From Roseococcus sp. SYP-B2431 (GTDB lineage: Bacteria; Pseudomonadota; Alphaproteobacteria; Acetobacterales; Acetobacteraceae), in assembly GCF_004336745.1 (NCBI RefSeq), contig NZ_SJXD01000029.1:174584-238583 (forward strand): DNA of 64,000 nucleotides, given 5' to 3'. The position numbers and the translations under genes are program-made. Below are positions 43,941-51,946 of this stretch, piece after piece (the stretch's first letter is position 1; each line of letters opens with the position of its first letter). A model generated the notes under the pieces. The model made no database searches. It was given only the letters and a program-made list of their open reading frames with translations, and was not told the origin of the DNA.

Positions 43941-44677
43941 GGTCACGCCCGGCGCCGTCAGCCGACAGATCCGGGCGCTGGAGGAGGGGTTGGGCGTCGC
44001 GCTCTTCCTCCGCTCGCCCGGCGGGCTGGTCCTGACCGGCCCGGGCAAGGCGCTGATGGCGGCCGATGCCGGTCTCGGTCGGCGCCTATGCGCTCTTCGC
44101 CAGCCGCTGGCTCATCCCGCGCTGGTGCCGTCTGCGCGAACGGCATCCCGAGCTGGAAATCGCGCTGACCACCAGCGCCGATCCTCTGGAGCTCCTGCCC
44201 GGACGCTTCGACGCGGTGATCGCGGTCGCGGAAGCCCGCCCGCGCCCCGGCTTCCGCGTCGATCCCCTCCTGCCCATCGAGATCATGCCGGTCTGCGCGC
44301 CCTCCCTGGTCGATCCCGGCGGCTTCCGCTGGGCCGGCAAGACGCTGCTGCACTCCCGCCAGCGCCCCCGCGACTGGGCGCGCTGGCTGGCTGCGCAGGG
44401 CATCTCCGGCATGGATGCGGAGGCCGGCCCCGCTTTCGAGAGCATCAGCCTCGCCGTCGACGCCGCGCGCGAGGGGCTCGGCGTGGCACTGGCCATTCGC
44501 GGGCTGATCGGGCCGGACCTCGCGGAGGGGCGGGTGGTCGTGCCGGCAGCCGGCCTCCGCCGCTCGACGTGCAGCTTCGTGCTGATGATGGAGACGGCGC
44601 GCCTCGGCGAGCCGTCCCTGCGCAGCTTCCGGGACTGGCTGCTGGAGGAGGCCGCCGAGGGTTGGGGTGGGCGGTAG
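43915..44677 (+). pseudogene. LysR-family regulator remnant, truncated and frameshifted
   Basis: The helix-turn-helix is partly readable in one frame (VTRAADELSVTPGAVSRQIR to LTGPGKALMAA, to 44064). The effector-binding domain continues in another frame from 44066 (VSVGAYALFASRWLIPRWCR to EEAAEGWGGR). The N-terminal first helix and about 20 residues of the linker are missing. This gene and the Bug remnant look like a divergent regulator/receptor pair that was collapsed by deletion, so it is very unlikely to be functional. Confidence 0.8.
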
Positions 44678-44698
44678 GGCATGAAAGGCTCCGGCCCC

Positions 44699-45958
44699 TC
44701 AGCTCGCCCATTCTCCGGCACGCATGACGGGCTCGGACGTGCCGTCGGCCGCGATGCCGTCCACGTCGACCTGGGCCGAGCCGATCATCCAATCCACATG
44801 GATGAGGCTGCTATTGCCGCCGCGCGCGGCGAAGTCATCCTGGGTGATGGTGTCGCCATCGACGAAGCACTTCGAATAGGCCTGGCCGAGCGCGATATGG
44901 CTGGCGGCGTTCTCGTCGAACAACGTGTTCAGGAAGAGCAGCCCGCTCTGCGAGATCGGCGAGGAGGCCGGCACCAGCGCCACCTCGCCGAGCCGGCGCG
45001 CGCCCGCGTCGCTGCCGATCATGCGTTCCAGCACCTCCTGCCCCGTGCTGGCCGAGGCTTCGACGATGACGCCGCCCTCGAAGCGCACCCGGATGTCGCG
45101 GATCAGCGTGCCCTGATAGGCCAGCGGCTTGGTGGCCACGACGTGCCCCTGGGTGCGGGCGGCATGCGGCGTGGTGAAGACCTCTTCCGTCGGGAGGTTC
45201 GGATTGCCGGTGATGCCGTTGAGCGCGGTGGATTGCCCGCCCATCCAGGCATGCCCCTCCGCCAGGCCGACGGTGAGGTCCGTGCCCGGGCCGCGGAAGC
45301 GCAGCGCCGCATAGTTCCGCTCGGTCAGCCGCCGCCGGCGCGACATTAGCACGGCATTGTGCGCCTCCCAGGCCGCCAGGGGATCGGGCGTGTCCACCCG
45401 CGTCGCGGCGAAGATGGCGGCCCAGAGCTTCTCGACGGCTGCCGCCTCCGGCAGCTCCGGGAACATCGCCCGCGCCCAGGCGGGCGAGGCATAGGGGACG
45501 AGGCTCCAGTTGATGGCGGAGGTGGTGATGAGCTCGAGCGCCGGCCGGTAGGCCTGGGCGCGGGCGCGGTTGGCGCGGGCCACCAGGGCGGCATCCTGGC
45601 CGGCCAGCAGGCTCGGATCCTCGCCCACGATGGCGAGCCGGGCGGCACCGCGGCGGAAGGCCTCGGCCATGCCGTCGAAGAGCCAGGCGGGCGCGGTGTC
45701 GAAGGCCTCGGGCGATGCGTGCCGGAAGCGCGAGAGCGCCTGCTGGTCGTCGGAGAAGAGCGTCGTGACGAGGCTGGCGCCGGCCTTGTAGGCCGCATCG
45801 GTGATGAGGCGCGCCAGCGGCAGGGCGTCGATGGAGGCGGTCATGACCACTTCCTGTCCGGGCCGCAGGTTCAGGCCGACACGGACCGCGACATCCGCGA
45901 GGCGGGCGAGCGATTCGCGCGTGCCGGGAGGCGCTGGGGGTGTCGTGATCTGGTCCAT
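44699..45958 (-). CDS. M29-family aminopeptidase
   Basis: A 419-residue metallo-aminopeptidase of the thermophilic aminopeptidase (M29) family, which removes N-terminal residues from peptides. Residues in the metal site are visible in GLAEGHAWMGGQST, NLPTEEVFTTPHA, RRLGEVALVPASSP and HIALGQAYSKCFVDG plus SLIHVDWMIGSAQ. Longer in-frame starts exist but lack a good site; the ATG at 45958 gives the family length. It is convergent with the LysR remnant. Confidence 0.9.
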   Translation of the reverse strand: MDQITTPPAPPGTRESLARLADVAVRVGLNLRPGQEVVMTASIDALPLARLITDAAYKAGASLVTTLFSDDQQALSRFRHASPEAFDTAPAWLFDGMAEAFRRGAARLAIVGEDPSLLAGQDAALVARANRARAQAYRPALELITTSAINWSLVPYASPAWARAMFPELPEAAAVEKLWAAIFAATRVDTPDPLAAWEAHNAVLMSRRRRLTERNYAALRFRGPGTDLTVGLAEGHAWMGGQSTALNGITGNPNLPTEEVFTTPHAARTQGHVVATKPLAYQGTLIRDIRVRFEGGVIVEASASTGQEVLERMIGSDAGARRLGEVALVPASSPISQSGLLFLNTLFDENAASHIALGQAYSKCFVDGDTITQDDFAARGGNSSLIHVDWMIGSAQVDVDGIAADGTSEPVMRAGEWAS

Positions 45959-46267
45959 GCGGGCGTTCTCCGAGGTGGCGATCCGTTCGGGGCCTAACCT
46001 GCCATGGACCACCCCCGGTCCGTAAGGCAGGCGGCCCCGCCCGAAGGGAGCGGCATCGCGGGCGGACGGGCATTCGCCTGGACATGATCCCTTTCCCGGA
46101 GCCGTGGTCGCGACGGCGAGCCGCTATTCCAAGCTTCCCAGATGGCAGAAAAAGACGGAATCTGAGGGACTTGCCGACGGCGCGTCCAGGCGGCGCCGGC
46201 TGGCCGATGCCGCACGGGCCGCTGCGGCGTGTTGCCAGGAGCCCCGGCCTTTTGTACCAGACCCCCC
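45959..46267. other. 309-bp intergenic region
   Basis: The region lies between two divergent genes (M29 aminopeptidase and the IalB-like protein). I see no gene, repeat or clear promoter in it. Confidence 0.5.
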
Positions 46268-46771
46268 ATGAGAGCAGTGATCCTGATCCCGGCCCTCGCG
46301 GCCCTTTTCGTCGTTCCGGCCTTGGCGCAGAACGGACCCCGGCCCCTCGGCGTTTTCGGACGCTGGTCCGCGGCCGTGAGCACGGAGAATGGCGAGAAGC
46401 TCTGCTACGCCTATGCCTCTCCCACGCGCATGAGCCACCGGCGCACCGACGTCTATCTCAGCGTGATGCACGGCCCGCAGGGGCGGAACCAGGTCGGCCT
46501 CACCTCGGGTTATCGCTACGCGCGCGGCGCCTCGGTGACTGCGACGGTCGGGCGGACGCGCCTTTCCTTCTACACGGACCGCGACATGGCCTTCGCCCGG
46601 AACGGCACGGCAGCCGTGGCGGCCTTCCGCTCCGGCTCCGAGGCGGTCTTGCAGGGGCCGCGTGCCGCCGGGCGGCCGCGAGGCACCGTCGTCGACACCT
46701 TCAGTCTGCGCGGCTTCACCGCCGCTCATGCGGCCATCAGCCGGGAATGCCCGCAGCGCCGGCGGCGCTGA
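46268..46771 (+). CDS. IalB-like secreted protein
   Basis: A 167-residue protein with a signal peptide (MRAVILIPALAALFVVPALA). The mature part matches the pattern of invasion-associated-locus-B proteins: VFGRWSAAVSTENGEKLCYA, a shifted VYLSVMHGPQGRNQVGLTSG beta stretch and the closing DTFSLRGFTAAHAAISRECP with paired cysteines. IalB proteins are widespread envelope proteins of uncertain role. A TTG start 13 codons upstream is possible but unnecessary. Confidence 0.75.
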   Translation: MRAVILIPALAALFVVPALAQNGPRPLGVFGRWSAAVSTENGEKLCYAYASPTRMSHRRTDVYLSVMHGPQGRNQVGLTSGYRYARGASVTATVGRTRLSFYTDRDMAFARNGTAAVAAFRSGSEAVLQGPRAAGRPRGTVVDTFSLRGFTAAHAAISRECPQRRRR

Positions 46772-47251
46772 TCCGGGAGGGCGGATGGGGCCGGCACATC
46801 CGGCCATCCCCCGTGTACGGGTGCGTCCCGCGGGTCAGGGCGCGGATTGTCGATGAGCATCTGCCTCGGATGACCTCACGCGCGAAGCGTATCGGTGGTG
46901 AGGGCAGCCCGAAATCCTCTGTGTCGGCCAACCAAGACAATCTCCCCTGTCCGTTCTCCGCGAAATTTCCACGTCAACGGACGCGCAACAGAGCGCATTC
47001 ACCCGCGCTTGCATGGAGGCTTTCCCGGCGCTTGCCGCATAGAGGCGGAGCAAGATCCCCCCATAATACCATGCCGCCGCGGGCGGGCTCCGGCAGACGC
47101 CAAGAACGATCCCACCGCAGTGTAGCCAATCGGCGTAGGAGGAACGCCAAACGGAAGGCGTTGCGCAGGCTGTTGCCTGTCTCCGCCGCAGGGTAGAGGG
47201 CCAGCGCCAACAAGAGCGAAAAGCGGCGTAGGGGAACGAAGTTCTGCGAAA
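46772..47251. other. 480-bp gene-free region next to tRNA-Ser, lower GC
   Basis: No gene is supported. Composition is visibly less GC-rich than the flanks from about 46860. It has two imperfect copies of GGCGTAGGAGGAACG (near 47132 and 47225). It also has a weak I-E-like stem sequence (CATCCCCCGTGTACGGG) near 46803-46819. It lies just 3' of tRNA-Ser, where islands often insert, so it may be decayed mobile DNA. Confidence 0.45.
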
Positions 47252-47342
47252 TGGCGGATGAGGTGGGATTCGAACCCACGATAGGCTTTTGACCTATACG
47301 CACTTTCCAGGCGCGCGCCATCGACCACTCGGCCACCCATCC
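47252..47342 (-). tRNA. tRNA-Ser (anticodon GGA)
   Basis: A 91-nt class II tRNA with acceptor GGATGGG/CTCATCC, anticodon loop CTGGAAA (GGA), a long variable arm (TATAGGTCAAAAGCCTATC) and T-loop TTCGAAT. CCA is encoded at the 3' end. Confidence 0.96.
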
Positions 47343-47471
47343 AGCGCGGCCGTTTCCATAAGGGCACTGCCGCCCGGGGGCAAGCGCCACGTCGCGAAAA
47401 TCCCGTCCTCAACCAAACCCGCTGGACGCGAGCAGGCCGCGGCGCGAACGTCACGCGTGACCGGCGGCAGG

Positions 47472-47497
47472 GTAACCTTCGCGCGCCGTCCATCGTA
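47472..47497 (+). promoter_or_regulatory. ECF sigma (SigF-type) autoregulatory promoter
   Basis: GTAACC and CGTA are separated by exactly 16 bp. This is one base from the GTAACC-N16-CGAA consensus of Caulobacter SigF (recalled). It lies about 100 bp upstream of a sigma/NrsF pair, as autoregulation predicts. Confidence 0.6.
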
Positions 47498-47593
47498 GAG
47501 GGGGAAGATGTCCGGCCCGCGTCGATCCTGGCCCCCAGGCGGGACATGCCATCCGCCCGCGCCCCGCCGCGGGGCGGCTTGTCGGGATGTGCG

Positions 47594-48199
47594 ATGTCGC
47601 TGGCTGCCCTTTCCCTGTCCGGCCCGGCCCTCCGTCGCGTGAGCGAAGCGGAGGATCGTCCGGCGCGCGACGCCCGCTGGGCCGGCCTCATGCAGGCGGC
47701 CCAGGCCGGCAATTCCCGCGCCTACGAGACGCTGCTGCGCGAGTGCCTGCCCCTGCTGCGCGCCATCTGCCGCCAGCGCCTGCGCGAGCCTGCCGAGGTG
47801 GAGGACGCGGTGCAGGACACGCTGCTCACCCTTCATCGCGTGCGTCACACCTATGACCCCGCGCGCCCCTTCCGCCCCTGGATCGCGGCCATCGCTGACC
47901 GCCGCGCGCTGGACCGCCTGCGCGGCCTCGCGCGCCGGCGCGGCCGCGAGGCCGACCTCGACGCGGCCGAAAACCTGGGCGTGGCGGGCGATGCCGAGAA
48001 GCGCCTGCTCTCCTCGGATCTGCGGGCCGCGGTCAAGAACCTGCCCGAATCGCAGCGCGCCGCGCTGCAGCTCACCAAGATCGAGGCCCTCTCCCTGGCG
48101 GAGGCCAGCGAGCGCTCGCGCATGTCGATCGGCGCGCTGAAGGTCGCCACCCACCGCGCGGTGCAGTCGCTGCGGCGCAAGCTTGGGGGCGATCCATGA
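47594..48199 (+). CDS. ECF-type RNA polymerase sigma factor (SigF-like)
   Basis: A 201-residue sigma factor of the extracytoplasmic-function type. Region 2 is GNSRAYETLLRECLPLLRAI to EVEDAVQDTLLTLHRVRHTY, and region 4 is NLPESQRAALQLTKIEALSL then AEASERSRMSIGALKVATHR. The start could be 47546 (AGGCGGG five bases before) or 47594. It overlaps the NrsF-like gene by four bases and has a matching promoter upstream. The partner and promoter suggest a stress sigma of the SigF type, responsive to metals or oxidants in Caulobacter. Confidence 0.88.
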   Translation: MSLAALSLSGPALRRVSEAEDRPARDARWAGLMQAAQAGNSRAYETLLRECLPLLRAICRQRLREPAEVEDAVQDTLLTLHRVRHTYDPARPFRPWIAAIADRRALDRLRGLARRRGREADLDAAENLGVAGDAEKRLLSSDLRAAVKNLPESQRAALQLTKIEALSLAEASERSRMSIGALKVATHRAVQSLRRKLGGDP

Positions 48200-48894
48200 C
48201 GGAGCCATCCGCCCCGCAGCGCTTTGGGCCGACCGAAGACTTGGTCTCGCGCCTCGCCTGCGGGCTGCGGCCCGTGCGCCGGCTGCCTTCGCCGCTTCTG
48301 CTGCTGGGGTTCTGGACGGGCTGCTGCCTCGGCGTGATCCTGCTGGCGCTCTGGATGCTGGGTATGCGGCACGACCTGCTGCGCGATGCCATGGGCCGCG
48401 TGGATCTGCTGCACATCCTCTCCGCCGGGTCGGTGGCGCTGCTCTCCGGATTCGCGGCCTTCCAGCTCGCACTCCCGGACCGGGACCGGCGCTGGGCGCT
48501 ACTGCCGCTGCCGGCGGTGGCGGCCTGGCTCGCCACGATGGGCCTGGGCTGCGTCTCGGACGTGGCGCGGATGGGCTGGGCGGGGCTGCGGCCGGGCGTG
48601 AGCCTGCCCTGCCTCTTCTTCATCCTCGGTCTCGGCCTGCCGCTGGCGCTGGGGATCCTGTGGCTGACCCGGCATGCGGCGCTGCTGCGGCCGGCGCCGG
48701 TCGCGGCGCTCGGCGGGCTCTCGGCCGCGGCCTTCGCGAGCATCGGGCTGACCCTGGTGCACGAGCTGCAGGCGACAGCCATGGTGCTGGTCTGGCACGG
48801 GATCGCGGTCGCGGCCGTGACGGCGATGGGCGCGCTGCTCGGCCCCCGGCTCATGCGCCGGGCCGGCCACGCGGATTCGTCCCGGTCGGGCTGA
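48196..48894 (+). CDS. NrsF-like anti-sigma membrane protein (DUF1109)
   Basis: A 232-residue protein with six hydrophobic helices of the NrsF/DUF1109 family, which sequesters the SigF-type sigma factor until a signal is sensed. Helices include LLLLGFWTGCCLGVILLALW, ILSAGSVALLSGFAAFQLAL and AAAFASIGLTLVHELQATA. Two cysteines in the right places (LGCVSDVAR and SLPCLFFIL) match the conserved pair needed for sensing in Caulobacter NrsF (recalled). The start overlaps the sigma gene by four bases. Confidence 0.86.
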   Translation: MTEPSAPQRFGPTEDLVSRLACGLRPVRRLPSPLLLLGFWTGCCLGVILLALWMLGMRHDLLRDAMGRVDLLHILSAGSVALLSGFAAFQLALPDRDRRWALLPLPAVAAWLATMGLGCVSDVARMGWAGLRPGVSLPCLFFILGLGLPLALGILWLTRHAALLRPAPVAALGGLSAAAFASIGLTLVHELQATAMVLVWHGIAVAAVTAMGALLGPRLMRRAGHADSSRSG

Positions 48895-49061
48895 GAGCCC
48901 CGAGGGGGAGCGCCGGCGGCTGCCCAGGAAGCGGCCGGCCACGGGAAAGCTGCCGCATTCCCGCCCATCCGGTGCCTGGCAAGGTCTGGCGCGGCGCCCG
49001 GATCTCTTGGCGAAGCGTCGCGCCCGCGCTGGAATGGCCGCCTCCTTATGAGGAATTCGCC

Positions 49062-50051
49062 ATGCCCATGTCCCGCCGCGCGGCCCTCGCCGGCCTGGCC
49101 GCCGCCCCGCTGCTCAGCCCGTCGATCCTCCAGGCCCAGGGTAGCGCGGCCCCCTGGCCCACGCGCCCGCTGCGCCTGGTGATTCCCTTCCCGCCGGGCG
49201 GCGCCTCCGATCTGCTGGGGCGACTCATGGCCGAGCGAATCGGCGCCTTCCTCGGCCAGCCGGTCGTGGTCGAGAATCGCGGCGGCGCCGGCGGCCTCGT
49301 CGCCGCCGAATACTGCGCCCGCCAGCCCGGCGACGGCTACACGCTGTTCCAGGGCACGCAGGCCACGCAGGTCTTCAACAAGCACCTATACCACCGCCTC
49401 AACTACGATCCGGACCGGGACTTCACGCCGCTCGGCACCATCGCCTCCGTGGCCTATGTGCTCTCGGTGAACCCGCAGGTCCCGGCGAGCAACGTCGCCG
49501 AGCTCATCGCCCATGCCCGCGCCCATCCCGGCCGCGTGAACTACGGCTCCTCCGGCATGGGCAGCGGCATGCACCTCGCCACCCATATCTTCGCGCAGAT
49601 CGCCGGCGGCGACATGGTGCATGTGCCCTATCGCGGCGCCGGCCCGGCCGTGACGGCGCTGGTCGCGGGCGAGATCCAGCTCATGGTGGACCTCGTGCCC
49701 AATTGCCTGCCGCTGGTGCGCGCGGGCTCGCTGAAGGCCTTCGCCGTGGGCCTGCCCGAGCGGACCCCGCTGCTGCCCGAGACGCCCACCTTCGGCGAAT
49801 TCGGCATTGCCGATTTCGACATCCCCTCTTGGTTCATGATGGTCGCGACCGGCAGCCCGCCGCCGGAGGTCACGGTGCGCCTCGCCGCGGCGGTGGATGC
49901 GGCGGTGACGGACGCCACCTTCGCCGACCGGCTGGCCGCCGTGGCCGCGGCGCCGATGCGGACGCCGCGCGCGCAGCTTCCGGCCTTCCTCGCCCAGGAG
50001 AATGCGCGATGGACGCAAATCGTCCGCAGCGCCAACGTGAAGCTGGACTGA
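49062..50051 (+). CDS. Bug/TctC-family periplasmic substrate-binding receptor
   Basis: A 329-residue receptor with a Tat-like start (MPMSRRAALAGLAAAPLLSP) and VIPFPPGGASDLLGRLMAER. QPGDGYTLFQGTQATQV replaces the usual ARAAPDG. The hinge is VHVPYRGAGPAVTALVAGE. AGGA sits eight bases before the ATG. It is one of three receptors between 49.0 and 55.1 kb. The 167-bp gap upstream, after the NrsF-like gene, holds no other gene. Confidence 0.92.
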   Translation: MPMSRRAALAGLAAAPLLSPSILQAQGSAAPWPTRPLRLVIPFPPGGASDLLGRLMAERIGAFLGQPVVVENRGGAGGLVAAEYCARQPGDGYTLFQGTQATQVFNKHLYHRLNYDPDRDFTPLGTIASVAYVLSVNPQVPASNVAELIAHARAHPGRVNYGSSGMGSGMHLATHIFAQIAGGDMVHVPYRGAGPAVTALVAGEIQLMVDLVPNCLPLVRAGSLKAFAVGLPERTPLLPETPTFGEFGIADFDIPSWFMMVATGSPPPEVTVRLAAAVDAAVTDATFADRLAAVAAAPMRTPRAQLPAFLAQENARWTQIVRSANVKLD

Positions 50052-50065
50052 CGCGTTAGGCAGGC

Positions 50066-50656
50066 ATGGACCTGCTCGCGCCGCACAGCCTCGAGGAGCT
50101 GAACCGCCTGATCGCGGAAGCGCCGCCCCTGGTGCCCGGTGCCACCCAAGCGGTGCTGGGCGAAGGGCCCATCGGCGCCGCCATCGCCCTCGTCGGCGAG
50201 CAGCCGGGCGACCAGGAGGATCTCCAGGGCCGGCCCTTCGTTGGCCCGGCCGGGCAGCTCCTGCGAAGCGCGATGCGCGAGGCCGGCATCGACGACGCGC
50301 AGGCCTATGTCACCAATGCCGTGAAGCACTTCAAGTTCGAGCAGCGCGGCAAGCGCCGCATCCATGCCAGGCCCTCGACGGGGGAGGTCGCCCATTACCG
50401 CTGGTGGCTGAACCTCGAGCTCGACTTCGTGGACCCGCGCCTCGTGGTCGCCCTGGGCGCGACGGCGGCGCTGGCGCTGGCGGGAAAGCCGGTCCCGGTG
50501 ACGAAGGCGCGCGGCGAGACGCGCTTCGGCCAGCGGCGCGGATACATCACCGTCCATCCCTCCATGCTGCTGCGTATTCCCGACGCCGAGGGCAGGAGGG
50601 AGGCCCATGCCGCCTTCCTCGCGGACCTGAAGCGAGTTCGCCAACTCGTGAACTGA
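50066..50656 (+). CDS. udgX: UdgX-type uracil-DNA glycosylase
   Basis: A 196-residue family-4-like uracil-DNA glycosylase of the UdgX group, which forms a covalent bond with uracil-excised DNA. Motif A is GEQPGDQEDLQGRPFVGPAG. The diagnostic R-loop KRRIH is present (residues 96-100), with His100 at the position of the covalent-bond-forming histidine of mycobacterial UdgX (recalled). The closing motif is ITVHPSMLLRIPDAEGR. It starts 14 bp after a Bug receptor and ends 10 bp before the DUF2945 gene. Confidence 0.9.
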   Translation: MDLLAPHSLEELNRLIAEAPPLVPGATQAVLGEGPIGAAIALVGEQPGDQEDLQGRPFVGPAGQLLRSAMREAGIDDAQAYVTNAVKHFKFEQRGKRRIHARPSTGEVAHYRWWLNLELDFVDPRLVVALGATAALALAGKPVPVTKARGETRFGQRRGYITVHPSMLLRIPDAEGRREAHAAFLADLKRVRQLVN

Positions 50657-50666
50657 GGAGACCGCC

Positions 50667-50873
50667 ATGAAGCAGCCCAAGGCCGGCGACCATGTCCGCT
50701 GGGACACCTCGCAGGGGGAAACCTCCGGCACCGTCATGCGCAAGCTGACGCGCGAGACGCGCATCAAGGGCCATGTCGCCAGGCCGACGCCGGAGGAGCC
50801 GCAATTCCTCGTGAAGAGCGACAGGACCGGCGCCGAGGCTGCGCACAAGCCCGGGGAGCTGAAGAAGGGCTGA
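50667..50873 (+). CDS. DUF2945 (TUDOR-like) small protein
   Basis: A 68-residue protein of the DUF2945 type: KAGDHVRWDTSQGETSGTVM then KGHVARPTPEEPQFLVKSD. The family folds like a Tudor/SH3 barrel and its role is unknown. GAGGAG lies close before the ATG. It follows udgX by 10 bp, so the two are probably an operon; co-occurrence of these two families would be worth testing. Confidence 0.85.
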   Translation: MKQPKAGDHVRWDTSQGETSGTVMRKLTRETRIKGHVARPTPEEPQFLVKSDRTGAEAAHKPGELKKG

Positions 50874-50935
50874 CCCGTCTTGTCCTCGCGCGCCGGATGG
50901 CGAGACTGCGCGCCAACGAAACGCGAGGACACGCC

Positions 50936-51913
50936 ATGACGCTCCGCACCACCCGCCGCCTGCTGCTCGCCGCGCCCGCTTTGGCCCTGCCCGCCGCCGC
51001 CCGCGCCCAGCCCGCATGGCCGACGCGGCCCATCACCATCCTCGTGCCCAACCCGCCCGGCGGCGGCAGCGACTTCGCGGCGCGGCTCTTCGTCGAGGGG
51101 CTGACCCAGGCGCTCGGCCAGCCCGTCGTCATCGACAACCGCCCGGGCGCGAACGGCAACATCGCGATCCAGGCCGCGGTGCGCGCCGCGCCCGACGGCT
51201 ACACCCTGCTCATGCAGTATTCCGGCTATCATGCCGGCAATCCGGCCATGATGCGCAACCTGACCTGGGATCCGGTGCGCGACCTGCAGCCCCTCGGCAT
51301 GGGCACCATGGCGCCGCATGTCATCCTGGCCGCCCCCAACCTGCCGGCCAACACGCTCCAGGAGTTCATCGCCTATGTCCGCGCCAATCCGGGCCGCGTG
51401 AACTTCGCCTCCTCCGGCAATGGCTCGATCCAGCACATCGCCGGCGAGGTGCTGGCGCGGCAGATCGGCGCGCAGATGGTGCACGTGCCCTATCGCGGCG
51501 CGGCGCCGGCGCTGCAGGACGTGGCCGGCGGGCGCGTCGAGATTTTCATCACCACGCCCTCCTCGGCGATCGGCCTCGTCCAGGGCGGCCAGGTGAAGGC
51601 GCTGGCCATGGCGAGCGCGCAGCGCAGCCCCGGCCTGCCCAATGTCCCCACCACCGCCGAGGCCGGCCTGCCCAGCTTCACCATCGACGCCTGGTTCGCC
51701 TTCTTCGGGCCCACAGGCGTGCCGCAGCCCATCCGGGAGCGGCTCAACGGCGAGCTGCGCCGGCTGGCGCAGGATCCGGGCGTCCGGCGCCGCGCGGAGG
51801 AGGGCGGCGCGCAGGTGGTGCCCATGACCATCCCGGAGCTCGACGCGCTGGCAAAGCGGGAGATCGAGCAGCTCGGCAACGTCATCCGCGGCGCCAACAT
51901 CACGCTGGAGTGA
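50936..51913 (+). CDS. Bug/TctC-family periplasmic substrate-binding receptor
   Basis: A 325-residue receptor. The signal is MTLRTTRRLLLAAPALALPA, and the mature domain opens ITILVPNPPGGGSDFAARLF. ARAAPDGYTLL is normal here (RAAPDGYTLLMQYSGYHAG). The hinge is VHVPYRGAAPALQDVAGGRV. The gene ends inside a hairpin shared with the converging monooxygenase gene. Neighbouring DNA-repair and small-protein genes do not suggest a ligand. Confidence 0.92.
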   Translation: MTLRTTRRLLLAAPALALPAAARAQPAWPTRPITILVPNPPGGGSDFAARLFVEGLTQALGQPVVIDNRPGANGNIAIQAAVRAAPDGYTLLMQYSGYHAGNPAMMRNLTWDPVRDLQPLGMGTMAPHVILAAPNLPANTLQEFIAYVRANPGRVNFASSGNGSIQHIAGEVLARQIGAQMVHVPYRGAAPALQDVAGGRVEIFITTPSSAIGLVQGGQVKALAMASAQRSPGLPNVPTTAEAGLPSFTIDAWFAFFGPTGVPQPIRERLNGELRRLAQDPGVRRRAEEGGAQVVPMTIPELDALAKREIEQLGNVIRGANITLE

Positions 51914-51946
51914 GGCGCGGCCCTCGATGAGGTCGAGCCCGCCTCA
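51911..51946. terminator. Symmetric hairpin bridging two converging stop codons
   Basis: TGAGGCG and CGCCTCA pair, with an inner stem CTCGA/TCGAG. The stem ends carry the stop codons of both genes: TGA (51911-51913) and, on the other strand, TGA (51944-51946). No T-run. Confidence 0.5.

Noticed and set aside
46803..46819. Second, weak CRISPR-like stem
   Set aside because: Stem too short and flanks differ from the 3369 repeat; mentioned only as context.
47252..47342. Attachment site at tRNA-Ser
   Set aside because: No second copy of the tRNA 3' end and no integrase were found.
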